NCBI RefSeq assembly: GCF_025562455.1
Contig: NZ_JAHPRO010000001.1
Location: 147,583 to 211,582 of the forward strand
Source: Acinetobacter sp. WU_MDCI_Axc73
GTDB taxonomy: Bacteria; Pseudomonadota; Gammaproteobacteria; Pseudomonadales; Moraxellaceae
Direction of reading: 5' to 3'
Length of the DNA stretch: 64,000 nucleotides
The translations under genes and the position numbers were made by a program. How positions within the stretch are numbered: position 1 is the first letter of the stretch; every line of letters begins with the position of its first letter. Shown piece after piece: positions 29,731-39,610 of this stretch. A model generated the notes under the pieces. The model saw only the letters and a list, made by a program, of their open reading frames with translations. It made no database searches and was not told the origin of the DNA.

Positions 29731-30086
29731 ATGGCGATTCGTATGATTGCCCTTCCTAATGGTTCATGTCTTGAACTTTTTGAATTTCAAGCCTCTCTCA
29801 AAGATCCTTGATTACAACACTTGCTTATTTTGGCTGACGCATATGGCGATGATATTGATATTCATCAAGCTTTAATACGTGCGAAGTCAGCAGGCGCTAA
29901 GCATAACGCGGATCCCATACGCTATCAGAGCCTAAAGAATATGAAAATAATTAGTTTTGTTATATTCAAACGCCATGCAGATCTTTACATGAACTGATTT
30001 GTTATCCAAGTCTTCAGTTTTATCTGGATTATTCCACGCGACGAAAATGGCCAGTTTATTCAAATAAATCCACTGAACTGATTTAA
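29731..30086 (+). pseudogene. Decayed VOC/glyoxalase-family gene
   Basis: The first frame reads MIALPNGSCLELFEFQ, a TGA at 29809-29811, then LQHLLILADAYGDDIDIHQAL and AKSAGAK. A different frame then carries HELICYPSLQFYLDYSTRRKWP before TAA at 30084. Together these follow the two-strand metal-site pattern of vicinal-oxygen-chelate proteins (LPNG..LELFEF, AKSAGAKV, MELICYPS). At least one stop and one frameshift are needed. The family assignment is by eye. It lies between cyoE and rpsF. Confidence 0.65.
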
Positions 30087-30224
30087 TTGATTGAAATTAG
30101 TTAAAAATCACTATAAAATCTTCGCTTCGCAATTCATGCGACATAGCTTAAATAATTTATTTAGGTTATGACTCCTTGCTTCTAATTTTATATTAGGGGC
30201 TGTCCAAACCGTAAGGAGCTGACA

Positions 30225-30614
30225 ATGCGTCATTACGAAATCGTACTTTTGGTACATCCAGACCAAAGCGATCAAGTAGTAGGTATGGTTGAACGCTATA
30301 TCTCTCAGATCAAAGAAGCTGATGGTCAAATTCACCGTTTAGAAGATTGGGGCCGTCGTCAATTGGCTTACCCAATTAACAAAATTCACAAAGCACACTA
30401 CATTCTTATGAATGTTGAATGTGGTCAAACGACTCTTGATGAATTAGAAGAATTATTCCGTTATAACGACGCAATCATTCGTAACATCATCATTCGTCGT
30501 GAACACGCAATCACTGAAGAATCGTTACTTGCTAAAAGTGCTGAAGAAAAACGTGCGCGTAAAGCTCAACGTGAAGAAGCACAGCAATCACACGAATCTG
30601 CTGAAGAAGCTTAA
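30225..30614 (+). CDS. rpsF: 30S ribosomal protein S6
   Basis: 129 aa. It opens [18 protein letters not shown] and contains [20 protein letters not shown] near residue 41, diagnostic for bS6. The C-terminal tail is long, charged and disordered. TAAGGAG precedes the ATG. A CCG just before that site recalls the S6:S18-binding leader known in other bacteria; that is inference only. First gene of rpsF-rpsR-rplI; no priB lies between rpsF and rpsR. Confidence 0.97.
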   Translation: MRHYEIVLLVHPDQSDQVVGMVERYISQIKEADGQIHRLEDWGRRQLAYPINKIHKAHYILMNVECGQTTLDELEELFRYNDAIIRNIIIRREHAITEESLLAKSAEEKRARKAQREEAQQSHESAEEA

Positions 30615-30625
30615 GGAGAACCTCA

Positions 30626-30853
30626 ATGGCACGTTTTTACCGTCGTCGCAAGTTCTGCCGCTTTACAGCTGAGAATGTTGTGTACATCGACTACAAAGAT
30701 ATCGACACTTTAAAACAGTACATCACTGAAAACGGCAAGATTGTTCCTAGCCGTATCACTGGTACTAAAGCTCGTTATCAACGTCAATTAGCGCTTGCAA
30801 TTAAACAAGCTCGTTACTTGGCTTTGATTCCGTACACTGACAACCATAAGTGA
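30626..30853 (+). CDS. rpsR: 30S ribosomal protein S18
   Basis: 75 aa basic protein. [15 protein letters not shown] at the N-terminus, then [28 protein letters not shown] and [22 protein letters not shown], the standard bS18 sequence. It binds next to S6 in the 30S platform. GGAG precedes the ATG; 11 bp after rpsF. Confidence 0.98.
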   Translation: MARFYRRRKFCRFTAENVVYIDYKDIDTLKQYITENGKIVPSRITGTKARYQRQLALAIKQARYLALIPYTDNHK

Positions 30854-30861
30854 GGTGAGCT

Positions 30862-31308
30862 GTGGACGTTATCTTATTACAACGCATTAAGAACCTAGGT
30901 AAACTTGGTGACAAAGTATCAGTTAAAGCTGGTTTTGGTCGTAACTACTTGATCCCTCAGGGTAAAGCTGTTGCTGCTACTGAAGCAAATACTGCTGCTT
31001 TCGAAGCTCGTCGCGCTGAACTTGAAAAGCAAGAATCTGAAGTATTATCTGCTGCTCAATCACGTGCTGATCAATTGAACGAAGTTAATATCGTTATCAC
31101 TGCGAAAGCTGGTGATGAAGGTAAACTTTTCGGTTCTATTGGTACTCGTGACATCGCTGACGCATTGACTAATGCTGGTCTAACTGTAGACCGTGCAGAA
31201 GTTCGTTTACCGAATGGTGCGCTTCGTCACACTGGTGAATTCAACATCGCAATCCAATTGCACCATGATGTTGTTGCAGAAGTTCTCGTTACAATCGTAT
31301 CTGAGTAA
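30862..31308 (+). CDS. rplI: 50S ribosomal protein L9
   Basis: 148 aa. The N-terminal RNA-binding domain [19 protein letters not shown] with [13 protein letters not shown] is diagnostic of bL9; a long helix links it to the C-terminal domain ([16 protein letters not shown]). It starts at GTG, 8 bp after rpsR, with GAGGTGAG upstream. It ends in a strong terminator. Confidence 0.98.
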   Translation: MDVILLQRIKNLGKLGDKVSVKAGFGRNYLIPQGKAVAATEANTAAFEARRAELEKQESEVLSAAQSRADQLNEVNIVITAKAGDEGKLFGSIGTRDIADALTNAGLTVDRAEVRLPNGALRHTGEFNIAIQLHHDVVAEVLVTIVSE

Positions 31309-31320
31309 TTTTTGTAAAAG

Positions 31321-31348
31321 AAAAAGCATGCTTTTGCATGCTTTTTTT
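31321..31348 (+). terminator. Terminator of rpsF-rpsR-rplI
   Basis: Arms 31321-31331 and 31336-31346 (AAGCATGC/GCATGCTT core) with a run of T. Confidence 0.92.
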
Positions 31349-31413
31349 TGTTTTTAAAATTTTGTTTGCTCAATAAAGCTATTTTCCCATCTTCAATAGA
31401 TATTGCACATAAT

Positions 31414-31653
31414 TTATAGCACCCTGCTCAATCTAATTGCCAATTGGTTGATGTTCCTTTCGTTCAGGATGGTATCTGTTCCATAAAAAGCATACATAGT
31501 TTGATAATTCGCTTTTACATAGCGCGCTGTCAGTTCAAAAGGCAAACACAACTTCTTTAGGCTCAATTGGTATCGACCATCTGCTGCCTATTCTTTATGT
31601 TTAATATTGGTCAAACTCACAAGTGTTATTTGCTTGTTTTCAAACGGTAAACT
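31414..31653 (-). pseudogene. Decayed coding fragment, possibly oxidoreductase-like
   Basis: Minus-strand frame of 80 codons with one internal TAG: SLPFENKQITLVSLTNIKHKE, stop, AADGRYQLSLKKLCLPFELT, ARYVKANYQTMYAFYGTD, then ILNERNINQLAIRLSRVL. The composition is protein-like. The second half loosely resembles the C-terminus of NAD(P)H-dependent quinone oxidoreductases, but this is a weak visual match. Further upstream (to about 31815) only stop-ridden frames remain. Confidence 0.35.
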
Positions 31654-31909
31654 CATCTGAATAATTATGTCTTTCTTTCACCTAGCGTTTATTGATAATG
31701 GCATTATTCATCTGCCATTTATATTTGACTACAGAGTTTGTCAAGACATATAGATTGAATCGATATCTTCTCATTCTAAACGATGAAATGCCCAATGAAA
31801 TTCATCAGACATTTGTTTGAATGACTATAAATTAAGTACTAACCTAAAGTTCACACCATAAAAATGTACCCATAAACTTTTTGATGCGCAGTATTTAATC
31901 CCGTTCATC
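31654..31909. other. Gene-free region, probably eroded coding DNA
   Basis: About 255 bp between the decayed fragment and the VWA gene, with stops in all frames. A minus-strand stretch near 31770-31815 reads MSDEFHWAFHRLE before a stop, possibly more of the same decayed gene. Confidence 0.3.
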
Positions 31910-33097
31910 TTAGCGTGATAAATAACGTGTTAGATCTTCAATACCTTTTAAAGTCATAGGATACATATGATCATCAAAGATTTGCTTAATTAAGCTGATA
32001 GTTTGCGTGTAATGCCAATAATTTTGTTCTTCTGGATTGAGCCATGCAGTCTTATCAAAATGTTGACGTAAACGACGTAACCAAACCTCTCCTGCTTCAT
32101 CATTCATATATTCAACTGAACCACCCGCTGAACGTAATTCATAAGGTGCCATACTCGCATCACCGACCACAATCACACGGTAATCACGTCCATACTTATG
32201 AAATAAATCCCATGTTTCCAAACGACTTGCTTGTCGACGATGATTATCTTTCCAAACATAATCGTACAAGCAGTTATGAAAATAGAAATATTCCAGTGTT
32301 TTAAATTCAGTTTTGGCAGCACTAAAAAGTTTTTCACATTGTGCGATATAAGAATCCATAGAACCGCCAACATCGAAAAGCATCAGCACTTTGACACGAT
32401 TACGTCTTTCAGGAACTAATTGTACATCCAGTATGCCCTGCTTTGCGGTTTCACGGATTGTACCATCAACATCAAGTTCTTCCGCTGCACCTTGACGTGC
32501 AAATTTGCGTAAACGGCGTAAAGCCAACTGCATCTGACGTGTTCCCAAAATCTGCTCATCGTCAAGATTTTGGTATTTCCGCTGTTCCCATACTTTAACT
32601 GCTGAACGTTTTCGCCCAGGCCCACCAATCCGAACACCTTCAGGATGATCCCCAAACGCACCAAAAGGCGACGTGCCACCAGTACCAATCATTCGATTGC
32701 CACCCTGATGCTTTTTATGCTGCTCACGTAAACGTTCTTCGAGCATTTTCATCAGCTCTTCCAAAGAACCCGCTTTTTGTAGTGCAGCTCTTTGTTCAGG
32801 AGTTAAATGTTTCTCCAGTAGCTCTAAATCCAGCCATTCTTTTGGGATATTCTGAACTTGCTTCAGTAATTCATCCAGATCAAAGGTTTCTATTCCGTCG
32901 AAATAATCCTTCATCGCACGATCAAATTTATCAAAGAAACGTTCATCTTTGACCAAAATTATTTTGGCAAGCTGATAAAATTCATCCAGATCCGCAAAGA
33001 CCAATCCTTCAGCAATAGCTTGATTTAAATCGATTAATTCACGCGTCGTGACGGGAACACCATATTTTCTAAGGGTATAAAACAGCCGCACAAACAT
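31910..33097 (-). CDS. VWA domain-containing protein (CoxE-like)
   Basis: 395 aa. The N-terminal half is helical and rich in charged residues, with a glycine-rich segment (GGNRMIGTGGTSPFGAFGDHPEG). The C-terminal half is a von Willebrand A domain (VLMLFDVGGSMDSYI near residue 240). The metal-site motif is DVGGS, not the standard DxSxS; this variant occurs in CoxE-like partners of MoxR ATPases. It begins 12 bp after the MoxR gene, so the two probably form an ATPase/adaptor pair that remodels a metalloenzyme or membrane complex. The target is not evident here. Confidence 0.88.
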   Translation of the reverse strand: MFVRLFYTLRKYGVPVTTRELIDLNQAIAEGLVFADLDEFYQLAKIILVKDERFFDKFDRAMKDYFDGIETFDLDELLKQVQNIPKEWLDLELLEKHLTPEQRAALQKAGSLEELMKMLEERLREQHKKHQGGNRMIGTGGTSPFGAFGDHPEGVRIGGPGRKRSAVKVWEQRKYQNLDDEQILGTRQMQLALRRLRKFARQGAAEELDVDGTIRETAKQGILDVQLVPERRNRVKVLMLFDVGGSMDSYIAQCEKLFSAAKTEFKTLEYFYFHNCLYDYVWKDNHRRQASRLETWDLFHKYGRDYRVIVVGDASMAPYELRSAGGSVEYMNDEAGEVWLRRLRQHFDKTAWLNPEEQNYWHYTQTISLIKQIFDDHMYPMTLKGIEDLTRYLSR

Positions 33098-33109
33098 AAG
33101 CGACCACCC

Positions 33110-33961
33110 TTAACGACGTGACATAAAGGCGAGTCGTTCTAACAGTTGTACATCTTGCTCGTTTTTAATCAATGCACCATACAACGGTGGAATGGCTTTG
33201 GATTTGTCATGATTACGCAGTACATCTTCTGGCATATCATCGGCCATTAGTAAACTTAACCAATCAATCAACTCAGATGTCGATGGCGGTTTTTTTAGAT
33301 TTGGAACCTGACGTAACTTAAAGAAAATTTGTAATGCTTCACTCACCAATGTGCTTGAAATCTTTGGGAAATGTACTGCAATAATTTCACGCATGGTCGT
33401 TTCATCAGGAAACTCAATATAATGGAAAAAGCAACGACGCAAAAATGCATCTGGTAATTCTTTTTCATTATTTGAAGTAATGATCACGATCGGGCGCTGA
33501 ATAGCAGTAATTGTTTCCCCTGTTTCATAAACATAAAATGACATTTTATCCAGTTCATGTAACAAGTCGTTTGGAAACTCTATATCTGCTTTATCAATTT
33601 CATCAATTAATAAAACGCAGCGCTCTTCACTAGTAAATGCTTGCCACAATTTTCCTGGTTTAATGTAGTTTTTAATGTCATAGACTCGATCATCACCTAA
33701 CTGGCTATCACGTAAACGCGATACAGCATCGTATTCATATAGACCCTGTTGCGCTTTGGTCGTCGACTTAATGTGCCATGTAATCAGTTTTAAACCTAAG
33801 CTTTCAGCAACTTGTTCTGCAAGTAATGTTTTACCTGTACCCGGCTCACCTTTGACCAATAATGGTTTTTGTAGTGCGCGTGCGGCTTTAACAGCAAGTT
33901 TTAAACTATCCGTAGCGATGTACTGATCTGTACCCGAGAAATGTTGTGAATCAATAGCCAT
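33110..33961 (-). CDS. MoxR-family AAA+ ATPase
   Basis: 283 aa. Walker A VKGEPGTGKTLLAEQVAESL is near residue 36, Walker B CVLLIDEIDKAD near 115, sensor 1 PIVIITSNNEKELPDAFLRRC near 155, and the usual C-terminal lid. MoxR ATPases work with VWA proteins in maturing or inserting cofactors. It is followed directly by such a gene and preceded by a small membrane protein on the same strand. Confidence 0.92.
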   Translation of the reverse strand: MAIDSQHFSGTDQYIATDSLKLAVKAARALQKPLLVKGEPGTGKTLLAEQVAESLGLKLITWHIKSTTKAQQGLYEYDAVSRLRDSQLGDDRVYDIKNYIKPGKLWQAFTSEERCVLLIDEIDKADIEFPNDLLHELDKMSFYVYETGETITAIQRPIVIITSNNEKELPDAFLRRCFFHYIEFPDETTMREIIAVHFPKISSTLVSEALQIFFKLRQVPNLKKPPSTSELIDWLSLLMADDMPEDVLRNHDKSKAIPPLYGALIKNEQDVQLLERLAFMSRR

Positions 33962-33983
33962 CTTATAACCTTTATTTTTTTAC

Positions 33984-34385
33984 TTAAATGGGTGCACGAC
34001 CTTCATCAGAAGTCACTTTGTTCATGCGATATTTCAACCACAAGTAGCCTACAATTAACCCTACACCAATGACCAGAAGAATAAGCGATACATTCGCCCA
34101 TACAAGCGCTTGTTCTTTGGTTAAAATACCAAATAACACCCCAAAAATAGCAGGGGCGATTTCAGCATTTGTACCATCGGAAACAGTCGGTGTCGCTAAA
34201 ATTGCAAAAAGAACGATCCAGCTAATTCCACCCAGAAGATGAGGAAGTCGTTTTGCCACACCATACCAACACCACAAGACAATAATGGTTCCGATGACAT
34301 AGACTGTCACAGCAATACTATCTTCTGGAACTGAATCAAGTGAGGACAACAAGCCATTCCATATTGCGCTTAATTGATCAAGCAC
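33984..34385 (-). CDS. Hypothetical inner-membrane protein
   Basis: 133 aa with four hydrophobic segments (near residues 22-42, 47-65, 75-90 and 95-118). It starts at GTG overlapping the end of ycgL by 8 bp, indicating coupling. It sits between ycgL and the MoxR gene. No family recognised. Confidence 0.7.
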   Translation of the reverse strand: MLDQLSAIWNGLLSSLDSVPEDSIAVTVYVIGTIIVLWCWYGVAKRLPHLLGGISWIVLFAILATPTVSDGTNAEIAPAIFGVLFGILTKEQALVWANVSLILLVIGVGLIVGYLWLKYRMNKVTSDEGRAPI

Positions 34386-34683
34386 CTCTTAACCCCTCTG
34401 GTTCATCAATTGGATTAATGAACCCCTCTGGTGGCATTTGAATAAAAAAGCCAGTAGTTTGTAGTGAATCCATCACATGTAACACGTTTACACGCGCTAG
34501 TTTTCGTGACTGAGAAAGCTCAAGATGCATGACAAATGTCGGTCGACCAAAAGCCTGACGAATCGTTTCAGGAACTTTTTCTAAAGGATCTTTTCCTTCA
34601 ACATCATCATTTGGATAGTCTGGACGAGCAATATAAATGTACATTTCATCTTTTTTGCTCGATCTATAAATATCACAGTGCAT
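34378..34683 (-). CDS. YcgL domain-containing protein
   Basis: 101 aa, soluble. [18 protein letters not shown] at the start and GFFIQMPP near the end match the YcgL family (DUF709), short proteins of unknown function commonly found next to rnd in gammaproteobacteria. Here rnd is 111 bp upstream on the same strand. Confidence 0.88.
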   Translation of the reverse strand: MHCDIYRSSKKDEMYIYIARPDYPNDDVEGKDPLEKVPETIRQAFGRPTFVMHLELSQSRKLARVNVLHVMDSLQTTGFFIQMPPEGFINPIDEPEGLRGA

Positions 34684-34794
34684 ATTTTACTTAACTCTCA
34701 TCACTTGTTAAAAAGCATACATCAAAAAATCGGTGGCGACATTAGCGAATCGTAACCCAACAGTCGTCCTAAAAGATCAATTGGCTTTCAAGAC

Positions 34795-35937
34795 TTATCG
34801 CATTACCTGCATTTGGGTCTTTAAAAAATCTTCATCTTCACGCAGAATCTGGATCAAAGGCTGGGTTAACCTCTCATAGCGCCATCCCAACAAATAGTCT
34901 GGTAAATCCTGTTCATCACCATGAAAAACAACATGCTGATAAAGAGCGCTCATCCACTTTTTACGCAGTAGGACTTCTCTGGAAATTTCGGTAGTATCCA
35001 CTACGCTTTGAATCAATTGTTGCATTTTCATGCTGACATTTTCTGAGCATTGTTTAATTGGTCGTGCCAATCTTAATGGCCATTCATGTTCCGGTGGCAA
35101 AAATTTAAGCAAATCCAGAATTGTTTTGCCATGTTCGCGAATAATATTTGGGCGAATATCTTTAATTTGGGATAATTGGAAATTATTTTTGGGATTTTTT
35201 TCTACCAAATCAATCATGGTTGAATTTTTTAAAATAAAACTACGTGGCTGATTCAAGGCTTTAATTAATTGTTCACGCCAGACACTAAGCTGCTGTAATT
35301 GCATCAATTGCTTACGTGAGTGACGATAATTTCCAATATCGGTATAAAGCAGATGAACTGGAGTTTCGCTGGCAATTTCTTTGGTTAAACTCTGACAATC
35401 TTCGAGTACAAAATCATATTTATTCTGTTGTTGTAGTTGCTGTTGTAGTTGATTTGAAAGCTTGGACAAATAAATGACATCATTCGCTGCATAATTCAGT
35501 TGTTCAGTCGTTAAAGGTCGTGCAAGCCAATCCGAACGGGTTTGATCTTTTTCAATATCAATATTTAAAATTAATTTTAGGGCATTTTGATAGCTGACCT
35601 GCAGCCCATGCCCTAAAAATGACAAAGCAACTTGCGTATCAAATACATTTTCCAAAGCATCTTGCTGAGCATAATGATAAATTAAATCAATATCTTCACC
35701 ACAAGCATGGAAAATGTTTTGCTTGGCAAGATAGAGCTTATTCCAAAAAGGCGTTAAATCCAGAGCAGCACCATCTAGTAAATAGATTTGCTCATTCACA
35801 TTAATCTGGAATACACCCAACTTTGGCCAAAGCGTATCAACTTTAATAAATTCGGTGTCCAAAGCATACACTGGATATTGATCCATTTGCTGAAGAACGT
35901 GAGCAAAATCATCTTGCTGCTGAATAAAATGAAACAT
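34795..35937 (-). CDS. rnd: Ribonuclease D
   Basis: 3'-5' exoribonuclease of the DEDD family that trims tRNA and other stable RNA 3' ends. Exo I motif YALDTEFIKVDTLWP is near residue 24, exo II FHACGEDIDLIYHYA near 78, and exo III YAANDVIYLSKL near 150; HRDC-like helical regions follow. 380 aa. The ATG at 35937 is used because the upstream in-frame codon at 35955 is a TTG without a ribosome site. It probably leads the operon with ycgL. Confidence 0.93.
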   Translation of the reverse strand: MFHFIQQQDDFAHVLQQMDQYPVYALDTEFIKVDTLWPKLGVFQINVNEQIYLLDGAALDLTPFWNKLYLAKQNIFHACGEDIDLIYHYAQQDALENVFDTQVALSFLGHGLQVSYQNALKLILNIDIEKDQTRSDWLARPLTTEQLNYAANDVIYLSKLSNQLQQQLQQQNKYDFVLEDCQSLTKEIASETPVHLLYTDIGNYRHSRKQLMQLQQLSVWREQLIKALNQPRSFILKNSTMIDLVEKNPKNNFQLSQIKDIRPNIIREHGKTILDLLKFLPPEHEWPLRLARPIKQCSENVSMKMQQLIQSVVDTTEISREVLLRKKWMSALYQHVVFHGDEQDLPDYLLGWRYERLTQPLIQILREDEDFLKTQMQVMR

Positions 35938-36189
35938 GTTTTCTCGATTTAACAACTAGCGCAGTTAACTGCGTCTGTATATATAACACTACAATTTAAG
36001 AATATTCTAGCCAAAACGTTATTAATGCTTTATTTTTTGAACGAAATTATCATTATATTTTTTAATTAACTTTTTAAGCCCTTCACTCTCAAACAAATTT
36101 AAATTTTCCACAGCTTTACAATATGCCAAATCAATCCAAAGTCTGGTTTGATTTGAACTTAAAAGCGAAAAGTATGAAACAAGGATGCC

Positions 36190-36786
36190 TCATTTCATAC
36201 GCATACGGTTATGCACTGCTTGACTTAAAGTATGGCTATCAACATATTCAAGTTCACCGCCTTGTGGTACGCCTTGGGCAATACGCGTCATATTCAGTGG
36301 TAAATGCTTGGTAGCTTCTACCAGATAATGTGCAGTTGCCTGACCTTCTACAGTCGCATTAGTCGCCAAAATCACTTCCTCAATCTGCCCTTCGCTTAGG
36401 CGCTGGATCAAATAAGGGATCCCGATTTCTTCGGGACCAATACCATCAAGCGGAGATAAATGTCCACCCAATACATGGTATTTTCCACGAAAACTACCAC
36501 TTTGCTCAATGGCCATGACATCGGCTGGTGATTCAACCACACAAAGAAGCTGCTGATCCCGATCATTAGAAAGGCAAATATCACAAATTTCGTTTTCAGT
36601 CAGAGAATGACATATTTTACATTCATGAATATGCGAAGATGCCTCATGTAGTGCATGCGCTAGACCAAAAGCACCTTCACGATTTTTCATAAGCAAATGT
36701 AGTGCCATACGTTGAGCCGATTTTGGCCCAACGCTTGGTAAAACTCGTAATGCTTGAACCAGTTGTTCAAATCGATCACTAAACAC
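36190..36786 (-). CDS. recR: Recombination mediator RecR
   Basis: RecFOR-pathway protein that helps load RecA on gapped DNA. Residues 8-30 carry the helix-hairpin-helix (VQALRVLPSVGPKSAQRMAL), a four-cysteine zinc motif follows (CKICHSLTENEICDICLS), then a Toprim domain (LLCVVESPADVMAIEQSGSFRGKYHVLGG). 198 aa, normal. It starts at GTG with AGAGGA upstream, 24 bp after ybaB. Confidence 0.97.
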   Translation of the reverse strand: MFSDRFEQLVQALRVLPSVGPKSAQRMALHLLMKNREGAFGLAHALHEASSHIHECKICHSLTENEICDICLSNDRDQQLLCVVESPADVMAIEQSGSFRGKYHVLGGHLSPLDGIGPEEIGIPYLIQRLSEGQIEEVILATNATVEGQATAHYLVEATKHLPLNMTRIAQGVPQGGELEYVDSHTLSQAVHNRMRMK

Positions 36787-36810
36787 TGATATTCCTCTGA
36801 TAAAATCGGC

Positions 36811-37140
36811 TTAGAACATACCTGCTAAGCCAGGAGGTAAACCCATACCTGAGTTTGCACTTTTCATTTTTTCATCCGCAACTAATTCTGCCTGACGGAC
36901 TGCATCATTCACTGCAGCAGCAATTAAGTCTTCAATCATATCTGGTTCGTCTTGAAGTAAATCAGGACTAATTTCAACACGTTTTACTACAAAACGCCCC
37001 GTCATGGTCACTTTGACTAAACCACCGCCTGCTTCTGCTTTAACCTCAGTATTAGCCAACTCTTCTTTTGCCTTTTTGGCATTGGCTTCCATATCTTTTT
37101 GCATGCGTTGTGCTTGCTGCATGAGCATATTAATGTTCAT
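36811..37140 (-). CDS. ybaB: YbaB/EbfC nucleoid-associated protein
   Basis: 109 aa. [20 protein letters not shown] is followed by [19 protein letters not shown] and a C-terminal helical, acidic region ending [13 protein letters not shown]-binding protein of the EbfC family, almost always next to recR as here. A good GGAG precedes the ATG. Confidence 0.96.
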   Translation of the reverse strand: MNINMLMQQAQRMQKDMEANAKKAKEELANTEVKAEAGGGLVKVTMTGRFVVKRVEISPDLLQDEPDMIEDLIAAAVNDAVRQAELVADEKMKSANSGMGLPPGLAGMF

Positions 37141-37174
37141 AAATTTTTCTCCAAAAGATTTAAAACTAATAAAT

Positions 37175-38395
37175 TCAAATTAAAGCTAAACCACGTTCAA
37201 TATCGCGAATAATATCTGAAATATCTTCAATTCCTACAGAAACTCGAATTAACCCTTCCTGTATACCTGCTGCCTGCTTTGCTTCAGGCGACAATTTACC
37301 ATGAGTTGTAGTAGCAGGATGCGTAATCGTCGATTTTACATCGCCAAGATTACCCGTAATCGAGATAAACTGAGTATTATCGATGACTTTCCACGCACCT
37401 TCACGACCGCCTTTTACGACGAAAGAGACAATGCCACCAAAGCCATTTTGTTGTTTGACTGCACGCTCATGACCAATATGTTCAGGTAAACCCGCATAAT
37501 ACACTTTTTCAACTTTGTCGTGCTGATTAAGCCATTCAGCCAGATGCTGCGCATTTTCACAGTGTGCTTTCATTCTTAAGCGTAAAGTTTCCAGACCTTT
37601 TAAGAACACCCAAGCATTAAATGGACTCATCGATGGGCCTAGTGTACGTACCACTCCGAATACATCTTCTAGTAACTTATGATTGCCTGTCACCGCGCCA
37701 CCTAAAGCTCGACCCTGCCCATCCAGATATTTAGTGGCCGAATAAACCACCAAATCTGCACCCAATATTAAAGGTTGCTGTAAGACTGGGGTACAAAAAC
37801 TGTTATCTACCACCAACATGGCATTTTTTGAATGTGCAATCTCAGCCAATGCAGGAATATCAGCAATTTCAGCCAAAGGGTTGGACGGTGACTCGATAAA
37901 TAAAATTTTGGTTTCTGGACGTATTGCATTTTTCCATGCATCCAGATCATTCAAATCGACAAAAGTGACATCAACACCAAACTTTGCGATATATTTTTCA
38001 AATAATGCCACGATTGAACCAAAAACTGCACGAGAACAAATGACATGATCACCTGCCTTTAAGAAAGCCATACAAACAGATAAAATGGCTCCCATTCCTG
38101 AACTTGTGGCTACAGCACGTTCAGCTCCATCCATTGCAGCAAGACGTTTTTCAAACATGGCTACAGTTGGATTGGTAAACCGAGAATAGATATTTCCCGC
38201 GACTTCACCAGAAAACTTGGCAGCCGCTTCTGCTGCATTTTCATACACGAAAGACGAGGTCAGAAAAATAGGTTCAGCATGTTCACCTTCAAAACTACGG
38301 GTATGACCTGTACGGATTGCAAGAGTATCTAACTGGTATTCTAGTTCATCGTTTTGGCTATGCATTACGTTGTTCTCAGTCCAAAGACCGCTCAT
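37175..38395 (-). CDS. metZ: O-succinylhomoserine sulfhydrylase
   Basis: PLP enzyme of the Cys/Met metabolism family that forms homocysteine directly from O-succinylhomoserine and sulfide. The PLP lysine is in [14 protein letters not shown] near residue 219; [20 protein letters not shown] near 71 and [13 protein letters not shown] near 169 are typical, and [16 protein letters not shown] is near 263. 406 aa. The ATG at 38365 (MHSQND) is an alternative start with a slightly better ribosome site. It lies just upstream of ybaB-recR on the same strand. Confidence 0.88.
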   Translation of the reverse strand: MSGLWTENNVMHSQNDELEYQLDTLAIRTGHTRSFEGEHAEPIFLTSSFVYENAAEAAAKFSGEVAGNIYSRFTNPTVAMFEKRLAAMDGAERAVATSSGMGAILSVCMAFLKAGDHVICSRAVFGSIVALFEKYIAKFGVDVTFVDLNDLDAWKNAIRPETKILFIESPSNPLAEIADIPALAEIAHSKNAMLVVDNSFCTPVLQQPLILGADLVVYSATKYLDGQGRALGGAVTGNHKLLEDVFGVVRTLGPSMSPFNAWVFLKGLETLRLRMKAHCENAQHLAEWLNQHDKVEKVYYAGLPEHIGHERAVKQQNGFGGIVSFVVKGGREGAWKVIDNTQFISITGNLGDVKSTITHPATTTHGKLSPEAKQAAGIQEGLIRVSVGIEDISDIIRDIERGLALI

Positions 38396-38500
38396 GTGGA
38401 AAAACTGCCAACATTTTGAGCTTCTACGGTATTTAAGGTCAAGGTAAAAGATTAAATTATCGCTTAGACTTCATCCAAACTTTTTTTGGATCTGAGAAAT

Positions 38501-39607
38501 ATGCAACGAATGGAATCATTCAAATCACTTATCCATCATCAGCAAATTAAACTTAAACATCTTTCAGCACGTCTTTTTAATGAAGAATCTCTGGTTTTAT
38601 CGCAAACTACGCCCTATGAAGTGATTGCAGAGTTTGGGCAGACTCAAATTCGTTATTATGCAGCAATCGACAAAGGTTATAAAGAACCCTTAATTTTTGT
38701 TGCACCTTTGGCGATTAACATGGCGATTTATGATCTTTATCCTTATCGCTCATTGATTCAATACTTTCAAAATCATGGCTTTGATGTGTATTTGATCGAT
38801 TGGGGACGTTTAACTTATCGAGATCGCCATCTCAATTTTTTATCTTTTGTGAGTCAGGCCTTGCCTGAATATATTCAGGTCATCCGTGAACACTCTCAAA
38901 GCGATGAAATTTCACTACACGGCTGGAGTATGGCTGGTATTTTTGTGTTGTTATACAGTGCGCTGAATCAGCCCAATTATGTTAAAAACTTAATTGTTCT
39001 GGGTAGCCCGATTGACAGCTATGCATCTGGACGCATTGGCAAACTTTATCAATTTATGCATAACACCATTAATCGGAACAAAAAGCTACAGTCCAGAATT
39101 TATAACGGACTACCCAAACGATTGATTCACACTCCAGGAATTTTAAATGCGTTGGGTTTCAAAATTCTTGATCCCAAAGGATGGATTGATGGTCACATAC
39201 AACTTTTAAAAAACCTTGAGAATAAAAAACTGGTTCAAGAGCATGCAACACTGGGAAATTTTTTAAATAATATGATTGATTATCCAGGTGGCATCAATCA
39301 GGACATGTTGTTTAATGTCTGGCTACAAAATCCGCTTAAAAAAGGCATCATTCGTCTTAAAGATCAAGTCATTGAGTTGAAGAATATTCGCTCATCATTA
39401 TTGGTGGGTGCGGGTCGTAGTGATCAATTAGTCACAGCAGATGCTGTAAAACCACTTACCCAATTGACAAATAGCAGTGATGTCACGTTTACTCTAATTC
39501 CCGGTGGGCATTTAGGACTCATGTCCAGTCAGGCCAGTTCCGATGAGTTTTGGCCCATATTTAAAGATTGGCTCACACAACGTTCAACACAGATAACAAA
39601 AGAGTAA
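38501..39607 (+). CDS. PhaC-like alpha/beta hydrolase
   Basis: About 368 aa, resembling the poly(3-hydroxyalkanoate) synthase superfamily: PLIFVAPLAINMAIYDL near residue 67, GFDVYLIDWGRLTYRDRHLNF near 97, and a nucleophile elbow LHGWSMAGIFVLLYSAL near 140. The elbow has serine (GWSMAG) where true PHA synthases have cysteine. A C-terminal PGGHLGLM supplies a probable catalytic His. It may be a serine esterase or hydrolase, not a polymerase. The ATG at 38501 is chosen over a TTG at 38486. It overlaps no gene and is followed 3 bp later by a dehydrogenase gene. Confidence 0.75.
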   Translation: MQRMESFKSLIHHQQIKLKHLSARLFNEESLVLSQTTPYEVIAEFGQTQIRYYAAIDKGYKEPLIFVAPLAINMAIYDLYPYRSLIQYFQNHGFDVYLIDWGRLTYRDRHLNFLSFVSQALPEYIQVIREHSQSDEISLHGWSMAGIFVLLYSALNQPNYVKNLIVLGSPIDSYASGRIGKLYQFMHNTINRNKKLQSRIYNGLPKRLIHTPGILNALGFKILDPKGWIDGHIQLLKNLENKKLVQEHATLGNFLNNMIDYPGGINQDMLFNVWLQNPLKKGIIRLKDQVIELKNIRSSLLVGAGRSDQLVTADAVKPLTQLTNSSDVTFTLIPGGHLGLMSSQASSDEFWPIFKDWLTQRSTQITKE

Positions 39608-39610
39608 ATT

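Noticed and set aside
38486..38500. TTG start for the PhaC-like protein
   Set aside because: It adds only five residues; the ATG at 38501 has a better spaced purine-rich site.
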